Positions 15,785 to 23,159 of a stretch of DNA of 24,369 nt are shown here, one piece after another. The DNA lies in assembly GCA_027456925.1 (NCBI GenBank), contig DAIDTZ010000259.1, positions 1-24,369 on the forward strand, in the 5' to 3' direction. Numbering within the stretch: position 1 is the first letter of the stretch; every line of letters starts with the position of its first letter. The notes below the pieces were generated by a model. That model was not told the DNA's origin. It searched no databases and saw only the letters and a program-made list of their open reading frames with translations. The translations under genes were made by a program, and so were the position numbers. The stretch comes from Nitrospirota bacterium. GTDB lineage: Bacteria > Nitrospirota > UBA9217.

Positions 15785-16975
15785 TTATCGCGCCGCAGCT
15801 TTTTTCTTTTTCATCATATCTTCATAGAGCGGGGACATCTCCCGCAATCGTTGGACAATTGGCGGCAATTTCTCGATCACATAGTCGATGTCCTCGGCGC
15901 TGTTGCCCATCCCAAGCGTCATGAGCAGCGTGCCGTTCGCTACTGCGGCATCGGTCCCGATACAAGTGAGGACGTGCGAGGATTTGAGAGACCGAGACGT
16001 GCACGCCGAGCCGCTCGACACGGAGATTCCTTCCATGTTAAGGAAGAGGAGCATGGATTCCCCTTCCACATACCAGAAGGAAACATTGAGATTGTGCGGC
16101 AACCTGTTCACGGGATGGCCGTTGATGACCATGTCTTCAATGCGGTCCTGGAGCCCTTTTTGCAGCTTGTCCCGCAGCTGCGAAGTGTACTTCATCCGGT
16201 TGCCGACCTCGGCAGTTGCAAGCTCTGCCGCCTTGCCGAGCCCGACGAGCGCAGGGACGTTTTCCGTGCCCGCGCGCCTGCCGTCTTCCTGGATGCCGCC
16301 TTCGATCTGCGGCTTGATCCGGACGCCCTTGCGCACAAAGAGGGCGGCTGCGCCCTTGGGACCGTAGAACTGGTGTCCCGAGAAAGAAAGCGCATCCACG
16401 CCGAGCGCCTCGACGTTGACCGGGATCCATCCGGTCGTCGCAACTGCATCAGTGTGGAAAAGCACTCCTTTTCCCCTGGTAATCTTCGATATCGCTTCGA
16501 TCGGCTCGATCGTGCCGATCTCGTTGTTTGCATGCATGATCGACACGAGGATCGTGTCCTTGGTGATCGCTTTGGCAACATCGTCGGGATTCACCAAACC
16601 TTCCTTGTCCGTCGGAAGATAGGTGACCGTGAAGCCGGATTTTTCAAGCGTCTTCGCGGGATGGAGAATAGAGAAATGTTCGATCTGCGATACGATGATA
16701 TGCTTGCCCTTCTGGCTGTTCGCCTGGGCAAGGCCTTTAAGAGCAAAATTATTGGATTCGGCGCCGCTCGACGTAAAATAGATCTCCACCGGCGTGGCCC
16801 CGACGAGCGCTGCGGTCTTTGCCCGGGCCTCCTCGACGGCATTCTTTGCCTCTCTGCCGATATCGTGCAAATTCGAAGGATTGCCGAACTTGCCGGAAAA
16901 ATACGGCAACATGGCTTCCAGCACTTTCGGATGGACCGGTGTTGTTGCAGCATGATCAAGATAAACTGTTCTCAT
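15785..16975 (-). CDS. iscS: IscS/NifS-type cysteine desulfurase homologue lacking the PLP lysine
   Basis: 396 residues, class V aminotransferase fold. It begins VYLDHAATTPVHPKVLEAM and keeps the active-site loop Cys325 (SSGSACTSRSL), His100 (IEHFSILHP), Asp176 (FHTDA) and the RRAGTENV motif. The normal SGHKxxGPKG, whose Lys forms the Schiff base with PLP (Lys206 in E. coli IscS), reads SGHQFYGPKG: residue 202 is Gln, codon CAG at 16372-16370. Two further PLP contacts also differ: the Gln183 equivalent is Ala179 and the Thr76 equivalent Ala72. The protein may not bind PLP covalently. An IscS without this Lys is known in Archaeoglobus fulgidus. The start codon directly follows the stop of the Rrf2-type regulator gene, so the genes are cotranscribed; iscU follows. 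Confidence 0.93.
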   Translation of the reverse strand: MRTVYLDHAATTPVHPKVLEAMLPYFSGKFGNPSNLHDIGREAKNAVEEARAKTAALVGATPVEIYFTSSGAESNNFALKGLAQANSQKGKHIIVSQIEHFSILHPAKTLEKSGFTVTYLPTDKEGLVNPDDVAKAITKDTILVSIMHANNEIGTIEPIEAISKITRGKGVLFHTDAVATTGWIPVNVEALGVDALSFSGHQFYGPKGAAALFVRKGVRIKPQIEGGIQEDGRRAGTENVPALVGLGKAAELATAEVGNRMKYTSQLRDKLQKGLQDRIEDMVINGHPVNRLPHNLNVSFWYVEGESMLLFLNMEGISVSSGSACTSRSLKSSHVLTCIGTDAAVANGTLLMTLGMGNSAEDIDYVIEKLPPIVQRLREMSPLYEDMMKKKKAAAR

Positions 16976-17455
16976 TTAACAAGCCCCCTTTCCTGACAAG
17001 GTCGCATTCTTCCTGGGCCTGAGCAGGACCGGCGCCTTCTGTTCAGGCTGTTGATGCAAAAGATCGCTAAAACTGATGCTGTCGAGGGCTTCTTCTATCT
17101 TGGCCCCCACTTTGGCCCAGACCATCCGCGCAACACAATCGTCAGCCTGGTTGCAGTCACCGGAATCGCCGGGCTCCAAACAGTGGGACAGCGCGATCGG
17201 TCCTTCCAGGGTCCGTACGATATCTCCGATGGTCAGTTCTGCGGGCTTTCGCGCCAGCAGGTACCCGCCCGCCGGGCCCCGGACGCTGTCGATAACGCCG
17301 GCTTTCCCCAGCTTGTGCAAAATCTGTTCAAGGTAGGAAAAGGAAATCCCCTGGCGATCGGCGATCTCCTTGATCGTGATCGGCCCTTTGCCGTAATGCC
17401 GGGCGATCTCAAAGACGGCCCGCACTCCGTATTTTCCTTTGGTGGATAACTTCAT
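16976..17455 (-). CDS. Rrf2 family transcriptional regulator (IscR-like)
   Basis: 159 residues. The N-terminal winged helix (MKLSTKGKYGVRAVFEIA, SFSYLEQILHKLGKAGVI, RGPAGGYLLAR) is typical of Rrf2 proteins. Cys92, Cys101 and Cys107 could bind a Fe-S cluster; the spacing is C-x8-C-x5-C, compared with C-x5-C-x5-C in E. coli IscR. A further Cys is the last residue. It heads the iscS-iscU unit and probably senses Fe-S status to control it. Its promoter contains a 7-7-7 inverted repeat suited to autoregulation. ATG 17455 is the only good start; the purine-rich stretch GGAAAAAA lies upstream. Confidence 0.93.
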   Translation of the reverse strand: MKLSTKGKYGVRAVFEIARHYGKGPITIKEIADRQGISFSYLEQILHKLGKAGVIDSVRGPAGGYLLARKPAELTIGDIVRTLEGPIALSHCLEPGDSGDCNQADDCVARMVWAKVGAKIEEALDSISFSDLLHQQPEQKAPVLLRPRKNATLSGKGAC

Positions 17456-17523
17456 GTATTTTTTCCAACCCCTTTGGCCCGATTAGAAACAGGACAATTT
17501 GCATCCTGCCAGCTGCTAAGGTA

Positions 17524-17552
17524 ACGATAACAAACTTGACTAAATCTGTCAA
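17524..17552 (-). promoter_or_regulatory. Promoter of the rrf2-iscS-iscU operon
   Basis: TTGACA (17547-17552), 17-base spacer, TATCGT (17524-17529) on the minus strand, about 70 bases before the Rrf2-type gene. The -35 box lies inside an inverted repeat. Confidence 0.72.
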
Positions 17553-17554
17553 GT
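17534..17554. promoter_or_regulatory. Candidate Rrf2 operator
   Basis: Perfect inverted repeat ACTTGAC, 7-base spacer, GTCAAGT (21 bases) overlapping the -35 box and the spacer. Position and symmetry fit binding by a homodimeric Rrf2-type repressor, giving autoregulation. Confidence 0.65.
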
Positions 17555-17640
17555 ATAAATTTCTGCCTCTACTAATTTACTATCCACAAACATGATTACC
17601 ACCACTGTTCAATAATGATACTCGATGCTTGGGTGAGCTG

Positions 17641-17670
17641 AAAAAGGGGAGGCAGAGCGCCCCGCCTCCC
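17641..17670 (-). terminator. Rho-independent terminator of the FAD oxidoreductase gene
   Basis: On the minus strand, GGGAGGC (17670-17664), a 10-base GC-rich loop, GCCTCCC (17653-17647), then CTTTTT (17646-17641). It lies about 40 bases after the stop codon. A second small hairpin (CGCAAA/TTTGCG) precedes it at about 17676-17692. Confidence 0.8.
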
Positions 17671-17707
17671 TTTCGCGCAAATGATTTTTGCGTCTTTTCC
17701 CCGATCC

Positions 17708-19087
17708 TTACACCCTATTCAACACTTCCCTGGCAGCCACTACTCCCGAAATAGATGCCTGAATCAATCCTCGCGTCACCCCTGCCCCGTCACCCACGGC
17801 AAATAGATTGTTCACTTCCGTCTCAAGGTTTGGCGTTAGCTTCAGCTTCATCGAATAGAATTTCACTTCCACGCCGTACAGGAGGGTGTCCCCCGAATTT
17901 GCGCCGGGCGCGACATTATCGAGGGCTTCGAGCATTTCCGTAATATTATGAAGATGCCGGTACGGCAAGACAAAACTCAGGTCTCCCGGTGTGGCGTCCT
18001 CCAGCGTGGGCCGCACGGAACCCTCTTTAATGCGTTCCGGCGTTGATCGTCTGCCCATTTTGAGATCGCCAAGACGCTGGACGATCACCCCGCCTCCGAT
18101 CAGGTTCGCAAGACCGGCGATATACCTGCCGTAAGAGATGGGATCGTCGAACGGTTCGGTAAAGTCCGTGCTCACGAGGAGCGCAAAGTTGGTATTCTCG
18201 GTCTTCCTGTTTTTATAGCTATGGCCGTTTGCGCTGAATATGCCTTCGGTGTATTCTTTCACGACCTCGCCGTACGGATTCATACAGAAGGTCCGGACGC
18301 GGTCGCGGAACCGCCTGGTGTAATAAATAAACTTGCCCTCGTAGGCCACGTCGGTTATGTCTTTCATGATCTTGGCAGGAAGTTCGACTCGAACGCCGAT
18401 ATCAACGGGGTTTTTCCGGATTGCGAGTCCGAGCCGCTTTGCTTCTCCGGAAAGCCAGGACGACCCTTCCCTGCCGGCCGCGACTATCACCGAGCCGGCC
18501 TCGATTGTACGGCCTCCCTGCAGGGTGACGCCGGAGACCGCGCCCTGATTGACGTTGATCTTATCCACCGCCGTATCGAAGATGAAATCGACCTTCAGGT
18601 TCAGTTCGTTCTTCAGCCTCTTCAAAACTTCCCTGCACATTTCCGTGCCGATGTGCCTGATTCTGGCAGGGATCAGTTCGAGATTGTAGCCTGCCGCCTT
18701 TTTCCTGAGACGGGAAAAAGCTTCGGTATCCCCGCCATGCACATCGCCTCCGGCGCCGAAAGACAGATAGAGAGAATCGACATAGGTTATCGAGGAAGCA
18801 AGGTCTTCCGGCGAGAGATAGTCTTTGAGCCAGCCGCCGAAATCAGAGGTGAGCGTCAACTTGCCGTCGCTGTAGGCGCCCGCGCCGCCCCAGCCGCAGA
18901 GGATGCTGCAGAGGCCGCACTGGACGCAGGGAATAGATGAATCGATCATGGGACAGGCGCGGCGCTCAAGATCGCTGCCCTTCTCGATCATCAGGATTTT
19001 GAGGTGATTTTTTTTGACGAGTTCCAGCGCCGCGAAGATGCCCGCCGGACCGGTGCCGATGATGATAACGTCGTACGAGGAAGGCAT
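17708..19087 (-). CDS. FAD-dependent oxidoreductase (COG2509-like) with a four-Cys cluster
   Basis: 459 residues. The N-terminal Rossmann motif GTGPAG (11-16) binds the FAD ADP moiety; VIVAAGREG and the C-terminal NNLFAVGDGAGVTRGLIQAS complete the flavin fold. It resembles the uncharacterised NAD(FAD)-dehydrogenase family with the block GWGGAGAYSDGKL. Just before that block lies C54-x2-C57-x2-C60-x3-C64, spaced like a [4Fe-4S] ligand set, plus Cys45. The substrate is unknown. No signal peptide is seen, so it is probably cytoplasmic. The gene appears monocistronic, with its own extended -10 promoter and a strong terminator. Confidence 0.9.
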   Translation of the reverse strand: MPSSYDVIIIGTGPAGIFAALELVKKNHLKILMIEKGSDLERRACPMIDSSIPCVQCGLCSILCGWGGAGAYSDGKLTLTSDFGGWLKDYLSPEDLASSITYVDSLYLSFGAGGDVHGGDTEAFSRLRKKAAGYNLELIPARIRHIGTEMCREVLKRLKNELNLKVDFIFDTAVDKINVNQGAVSGVTLQGGRTIEAGSVIVAAGREGSSWLSGEAKRLGLAIRKNPVDIGVRVELPAKIMKDITDVAYEGKFIYYTRRFRDRVRTFCMNPYGEVVKEYTEGIFSANGHSYKNRKTENTNFALLVSTDFTEPFDDPISYGRYIAGLANLIGGGVIVQRLGDLKMGRRSTPERIKEGSVRPTLEDATPGDLSFVLPYRHLHNITEMLEALDNVAPGANSGDTLLYGVEVKFYSMKLKLTPNLETEVNNLFAVGDGAGVTRGLIQASISGVVAAREVLNRV

Positions 19088-19093
19088 GATTCT

Positions 19094-19102
19094 ATTTTAC
19101 CA
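19094..19102 (-). promoter_or_regulatory. Extended -10 promoter of the FAD oxidoreductase gene, probably leaderless
   Basis: TGG plus TAAAAT (extended -10; TAAAAT at 19094-19099). ATG 19087 lies 6 bases after the -10 box, where transcription should start. A TTGTCC sits 15 bases upstream as a weak -35. No Shine-Dalgarno precedes the ATG. Confidence 0.5.
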
Positions 19103-19178
19103 CGGAGACGCGAAGGACAAAAGCCGGATGAGCAGGAAAGCACACGTCTCTCTGAAAGTGCCGCTTCTCTCCCGGAGT

Positions 19179-19934
19179 TCAGCGATGCGGGCTCCCCGTC
19201 GACAGCTTCTTCAGGGAATCATAGACATCCTGCAAATCAGCGATGATCGTGTCGAGATCAAACTTATGCCAATCCAGCCTGGCGGAGTGCAGGGACGACC
19301 GGGCATCGCTCAAAGCGCGGGCCTGTTCGGTGCCTCCGGCAGGATGATGCAGCTTCGCTTCCGCATCAAGAAGGGCCGAGCTTTCCGTCAGCAGAAGCAA
19401 TACCGCTTTCGCTTTTTGCGGAACATAGGGGAAGGCGCCTATCCTCTCGTTATGGCACTGCTCGCATACGGCGGCTATGGTGTCGGGCGTCAGCACGCTG
19501 GTGACCATGGAGCCATGACAGGTCACACATTCAGGTCCCTTTCCCGCTGATTCCAGGATCTTATAATGCCGGCTCTGAGTGAATTTGTAGAACTCGGCCC
19601 CGTGGCATTTGCCGCATGTTGACGGTATGTTTTTGTAGTAAACCGTACTTTGAGGATCGGCCGAGCCAAGCACTCCTGCATGCGCCTCTTTCTGTTCAGG
19701 TGCGCCAGGATTGCCTCCGTGGCATTTGTCGCAGGTGACCCCATGCTTCTGATGGATCGAACCTGTCCAGCTGTGAGACCTTGCTCCCACAAAACTGCTG
19801 TTCGGAATCCGGGAATGGCAATAAACGCAGGAATTTCCGGCTTTCCTGCCGTCAGCGGCTTGCGCCCGCAAAGGGAGCGTAAACGCGATGCACAAGAACA
19901 AGGCGCAAAGAATGACACGATCAAGCTTTGGCAT
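19179..19934 (-). CDS. Periplasmic pentaheme cytochrome c, last gene of the bc-type cluster
   Basis: 251 residues. A signal peptide (about 1-27, VILCALFLCIAFTLPLRAQA) precedes five CXXCH heme sites: CVYCH (36-40), CDKCH (68-72), CGKCH (107-111), CVTCH (136-140) and CEQCH (157-161). The C-terminal 80 residues are helical without heme sites or a membrane anchor, so it is probably soluble in the periplasm. The block WTGSIHQKHGVTCDKCHGG matches WNGSINQQNGITCDLCHGG in the first cytochrome of the cluster, showing they are related. ATG 19934 has AGAGAGG upstream and overlaps the end of the cytochrome b gene by 14 bases. It likely accepts electrons from the complex. Confidence 0.92.
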   Translation of the reverse strand: MPKLDRVILCALFLCIAFTLPLRAQAADGRKAGNSCVYCHSRIPNSSFVGARSHSWTGSIHQKHGVTCDKCHGGNPGAPEQKEAHAGVLGSADPQSTVYYKNIPSTCGKCHGAEFYKFTQSRHYKILESAGKGPECVTCHGSMVTSVLTPDTIAAVCEQCHNERIGAFPYVPQKAKAVLLLLTESSALLDAEAKLHHPAGGTEQARALSDARSSLHSARLDWHKFDLDTIIADLQDVYDSLKKLSTGSPHR

Positions 19935-21174
19935 TATTGCCTCTCTTTCCGTTGTACCAGCGCAGCAGCGCGTAACTGACACTCCAGGCTGCAGCTGTGG
20001 CGACGAGTGCATAGACCGTCATTGCCTTTGTCGTGATATGGAGCACGTCGATGTACCCGGCAACGGCCATCATGCAAAGGAAAACAATCGCCCCGACGCC
20101 GAGTGAGGTCATAAAGGGCCTGTGGAGCGGGTTTGCCATATAGTGCTGCGGTTCCTTTGACCTGTCGATGAAGGGAACCAATGCATAGGCGAGAAAGTTC
20201 AATGCGGGGAAGATCACACCGCCGATGGTCTCGGGCGTGATCTTGCCTCCCAGGATGGTAAATACCAGATCGCCGGGCACGAGCTTCAGGAATCCGTATA
20301 CGACAAGAAAATACCAGTCAGGCCTCATCACCGGTGTCCCCGGCGACGGCGGGCCGTACATTTCTATCGGGTTTAAGGGGATATAGGCCGCCATCAGCAC
20401 GACCACGAACAGCAGGAACAGGAAAAACGACAGGCTGATGACAGCTTGTTCGGGCCAGATCGGGATGCCAATAAGCCTCTTCCCGCCCTGCGCCTCTTTC
20501 CGGTCCCTGTTGGAGCGGGGCTCGGTATGTTTCTGTTTTATCAGGATGAGCATGTGCAGGCTGATGAGGCCGATCAGCGTGGCAGGTATCAGCATGACAT
20601 GCATGAAGAAGAAGCGGGGGACGGTCCCATCCGAAGGGAAGTCGCCGGCAAAGAGGAGCCTCGATATCCAGTTCCCGATCCACGGCATCGACTTTGCCAT
20701 GTAATAGGCAATGGACGTGGCAGTCACCGAGAATTGGCTGTAGGGCAGCAGATAGCCGGTAAATGCCCCGATCATCGCCGTGCCCCACAGACTGAGCCCC
20801 ACGAGCCAGTTGATCTCCCGCGGCTTCCGGTAGGACGCCGTAAAATAGACCCTCAGGAGATGAGCAAGTATGGCGGCTATCATGATCATCGCCGACCAGT
20901 GGTGGATGCGCCTGATGATCAGGCCCATCGGGAGCAGATCGATTCTTACCACGCTCGCATAGGCCGCCGGAACCATCGCACCGAAGAGGGAAACCATCGT
21001 TGTCGAAGGCTCATAAAGAAACCCGAGGAAGATGCCTGTGGCGACAAGAGTAATGAAGGAGAACAACGCCGTTTCTCCGAGCAGGAACGTGGGGTGGGTC
21101 GGGAATGTCTTGCTCAGGAACTTCTCCTTGAACTTCCTGAGTTCCAGCCTTTCATCCAACCATTTGAAAACCAT
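19921..21174 (-). CDS. Cytochrome b of a b6-type bc complex
   Basis: 417 residues, with the cytochrome b6 and subunit IV regions joined in one chain. Heme ligands are His91 and His105 in helix B (x13) and His192 and His207 in helix D (x14); the x14 spacing is the b6 type. GYLLPYSQFS matches the conserved GYxLPWGQ region. The quinol-oxidation motif PEWY appears as PDWY (285-288). About eight membrane helices are visible. The subunit oxidises quinol and passes electrons to the Rieske protein and, via hemes b, across the membrane. ATG 21174 has GAGGA upstream; it follows the Rieske gene by 20 bases. Confidence 0.95.
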   Translation of the reverse strand: MVFKWLDERLELRKFKEKFLSKTFPTHPTFLLGETALFSFITLVATGIFLGFLYEPSTTMVSLFGAMVPAAYASVVRIDLLPMGLIIRRIHHWSAMIMIAAILAHLLRVYFTASYRKPREINWLVGLSLWGTAMIGAFTGYLLPYSQFSVTATSIAYYMAKSMPWIGNWISRLLFAGDFPSDGTVPRFFFMHVMLIPATLIGLISLHMLILIKQKHTEPRSNRDRKEAQGGKRLIGIPIWPEQAVISLSFFLFLLFVVVLMAAYIPLNPIEMYGPPSPGTPVMRPDWYFLVVYGFLKLVPGDLVFTILGGKITPETIGGVIFPALNFLAYALVPFIDRSKEPQHYMANPLHRPFMTSLGVGAIVFLCMMAVAGYIDVLHITTKAMTVYALVATAAAWSVSYALLRWYNGKRGNNAKA

Positions 21175-21194
21175 GACAGTGTCCTCGCGCCTTC

Positions 21195-21809
21195 CTAAAC
21201 CTGCGGCCCAATGGGGCCTTTGAAATCGCTCGTAAAGGCTAGTGTCCCGTCCTGCATCACCTTCACCCCGATCTGTGCAAGCGGGATCGGTGCAGGCCCG
21301 CCCATGACCTTCGCCCCCTCTGCAGGATTGAATATACTGTTATGGCAAAAGCACTCCGTGAACGACGCTGCCGGTGATTCCCGGTTCGCCATCCAGGAGA
21401 CGGTGCAGCCGAGATGGGTGCAGATAGCGCTGTACGCCACAAAGCCCTTGTCCGTCAGCGAGATGTCGGTGGGCGGCTTGAACGCCGCTTCCTCAAGCTT
21501 GATCAGCTGGACAAGGTTTGCGGGGTTAGATGACTTGCCCGTGGGATAGGCGAGCACGGCGTCGCCGGCCTTCATCGATGAAGCCGTTACGGGAGACCCC
21601 GCGCTGCCGCCCTGGGCATATACGAGCACGTCCCCCGGCAGTATCGTCGTTGCATAGCCTCCCCCCTTCTTTTCAGGAGCAAGCACTTTTAACAGGGCAA
21701 AAAGAGACCCAAAGGCGCCGGCAATCGACGCAATGAGCATCCCGAGGGTGAATCTCCTCCGGGTGAGCCCTTCCTTGCCGGTCTCTTTCGCGGAGTTCCC
21801 GTCTACCAT
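21195..21809 (-). CDS. Rieske [2Fe-2S] protein of the bc complex
   Basis: 204 residues. A Tat-type N-terminus (TRRRFTLGM, 16-24) and membrane helix (24-42) are followed by the Rieske fold: box 1 C130-T-H-L-G-C135 and box 2 C153-F-C155-H156-N-S. Cys130, His132, Cys153 and His156 would ligate the cluster; Cys135 and Cys155 form the disulfide. Box 2 has Phe and Asn in place of the usual Pro and Gly (CPCHGS). It carries electrons from quinol to the cytochrome acceptor. ATG 21809 has GAGGAGG upstream and overlaps the preceding small gene by 7 bases. Confidence 0.95.
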   Translation of the reverse strand: MVDGNSAKETGKEGLTRRRFTLGMLIASIAGAFGSLFALLKVLAPEKKGGGYATTILPGDVLVYAQGGSAGSPVTASSMKAGDAVLAYPTGKSSNPANLVQLIKLEEAAFKPPTDISLTDKGFVAYSAICTHLGCTVSWMANRESPAASFTECFCHNSIFNPAEGAKVMGGPAPIPLAQIGVKVMQDGTLAFTSDFKGPIGPQV

Positions 21810-22066
21810 AGCAGTTCCTCCTCGCGGTCCTCCGACACCTCCCGGAACGGAACGAAATATCGCGCAAAGAGTACGATCTCAACGCCCCCGATCAAGAACT
21901 CAAAAGCCAGCAGCGTGCCCAGGAGGTAATCACTTCCCTTGCCGGTCACCAGGAAATAGGCGAAAGCAACGCCCGCGCCAAGAAGCAAGATTGACAGGAT
22001 CAGGATCGCGATCGTGGCGGCCTTTGAATAAGCGGGCTTTTTTTCCGTTATGATCTCAAAGCTCAT
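21803..22066 (-). CDS. Small two-helix membrane protein of the bc cluster
   Basis: 87 residues, no family recognised. Two hydrophobic helices (about 17-40, TIAILILSILLLGAGVAFAY, and about 48-70, YLLGTLLAFEFLIGGVEIVL) are joined by a short loop (VTGKGSD). The tail EVSEDREEELLW is acidic. It lies between the first cytochrome c gene (1 base gap) and the Rieske gene (7-base overlap), so it is probably an accessory subunit of the complex. ATG 22066 is preferred, with GAGGAG upstream; the frame extends to 22093 without support. Confidence 0.82.
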   Translation of the reverse strand: MSFEIITEKKPAYSKAATIAILILSILLLGAGVAFAYFLVTGKGSDYLLGTLLAFEFLIGGVEIVLFARYFVPFREVSEDREEELLW

Positions 22067-22067
22067 A

Positions 22068-22799
22068 TCATCTCCTCTTTTCCAAAACGACATACACGAT
22101 GTAGCCGATGATAAACATGACGATCACCGCGCCAAATGCGAGGAATCCTATTTGAAAAGGATCAAGGTCACTGGGGAACACGGGAATGAAGGTTGGCTTT
22201 TTACCGGTCGTTTTCTCCTGGGCGAGTTTTATCCGTATGCCCGACAGCGCGTTCACCGTTGATGCGGTCACGTCCATCGGATCTATCTGATCAAAGCCCG
22301 TCGTATCCTTGTGGCAGCTTTCACAGACCTTCGGCACCTCGGGGATCGTATTCCGGTGCGCATGGTGGCAGATCACACAGGATGGCCCGCCCTTCTGGTC
22401 AAGATACGCCTTTCCCATGATGCTCTTTGCGTACCGGTCTACGGACTGACCATGGCACTGGCCGCACATGGTAAACAGCGCCTTTCCGGCAGGCTTGCCG
22501 ATGAAACCGTGGTCCTTCGACATGGCGCGCGACATCCTGTCTGCAAACCCCTGCCCGGCAAGACTCTGTACGTTCCCCACATCGACACCTGCATCTCCCC
22601 CGTGGCAGAGGTCGCAGGTGATTCCGTTCTGCTGGTTGATCGAACCGTTCCATTCCACGACAGGCCGCGCAAGTTCGCCCCCCAGAAAGGTGTGGCAGGT
22701 CACGCATGCCCCGCGCCCCTGCGCAGCCGGCGCAGCCGTTCCGCACAGAACGAACGCCACTGCCCAGCACAGCGCAACTACACGGCTCTTTTTATTCAT
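22068..22799 (-). CDS. Membrane-anchored pentaheme cytochrome c, first cytochrome of the bc-type cluster
   Basis: 243 residues. A signal peptide (about 1-27) precedes five CXXCH sites: CVTCH (32-36), CDLCH (62-66), CGQCH (112-116), CVICH (141-145) and CESCH (159-163). A C-terminal membrane helix (about 215-238, IGFLAFGAVIVMFIIGYIVYVV) anchors it on the periplasmic side, much as cytochrome c1 or f is anchored. It shares a block with the cytochrome at 19179-19934. The likely role is electron acceptor from the Rieske protein. ATG 22799 (MNKKSRV) has GAGGCAGAG upstream; upstream in-frame codons to 22883 belong to the preceding small ORF region. Confidence 0.93.
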   Translation of the reverse strand: MNKKSRVVALCWAVAFVLCGTAAPAAQGRGACVTCHTFLGGELARPVVEWNGSINQQNGITCDLCHGGDAGVDVGNVQSLAGQGFADRMSRAMSKDHGFIGKPAGKALFTMCGQCHGQSVDRYAKSIMGKAYLDQKGGPSCVICHHAHRNTIPEVPKVCESCHKDTTGFDQIDPMDVTASTVNALSGIRIKLAQEKTTGKKPTFIPVFPSDLDPFQIGFLAFGAVIVMFIIGYIVYVVLEKRR

Positions 22800-23010
22800 G
22801 ATCTCTGCCTCGCATGGTATCCCGATGGTAGTAACGAGAACAACCTTTTCGCTTTTGGCACTCAGTAATGCGAACGGGACCAACGGTCACCGTTGCATAT
22901 GGACAGCTCACGTCATTTTTCTTCAGGCGGACGCGCCTGAAACCGAAAGGATTTTTTTCGTAAAAACACAGCTGGTCACAATTCCCCGGACAGCCTGTGA
23001 TTTCATACAA
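22792..23010 (-). CDS. Candidate small Cys-rich protein at the head of the bc cluster
   Basis: 72 residues from TTG 23010, the only start after an in-frame stop. Six Cys are present (residues 7, 11, 15, 36, 51, 57), in CPGNCDQLC, SCPYATV and ECQKRKGC. No signal peptide or family is recognised. Its stop overlaps the start of the pentaheme cytochrome gene by 8 bases, a common sign of translational coupling. Codon choice looks coding. Against it: the start is TTG and no Shine-Dalgarno is visible. It could bind a metal or Fe-S cluster, but that is not shown. Confidence 0.5.
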   Translation of the reverse strand: MYEITGCPGNCDQLCFYEKNPFGFRRVRLKKNDVSCPYATVTVGPVRITECQKRKGCSRYYHRDTMRGRDHE

Positions 23011-23013
23011 TTT

Positions 23014-23019
23014 AGTATA
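23014..23019 (-). promoter_or_regulatory. Possible -10 box of the bc cluster
   Basis: TATACT on the minus strand just before the TTG of the Cys-rich ORF. No good -35 box is visible, so this is a weak call. Confidence 0.3.
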
Positions 23020-23159
23020 TCAGAAAGAATCGACGAAAGTATGGTACTGCATAAAAAACTTGATAATTATCCCCACACACGGCTAAAGGCCCGCGCATTT
23101 TCCCCGCCCCTCTTAGCCGCCGGCTGGAATCAGCACTCAAGAAAATATGATCAAAAGTA
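23020..23159. other. Intergenic stretch right of the bc cluster
   Basis: About 140 bases between the candidate bc promoter and the transposase remnant, with no gene or clear signal. Confidence 0.4.

Noticed and set aside
15851..16996. 381-codon plus-strand open frame opposite iscS
   Set aside because: Antisense shadow of a full-length IscS homologue, with no domain and no start signal.
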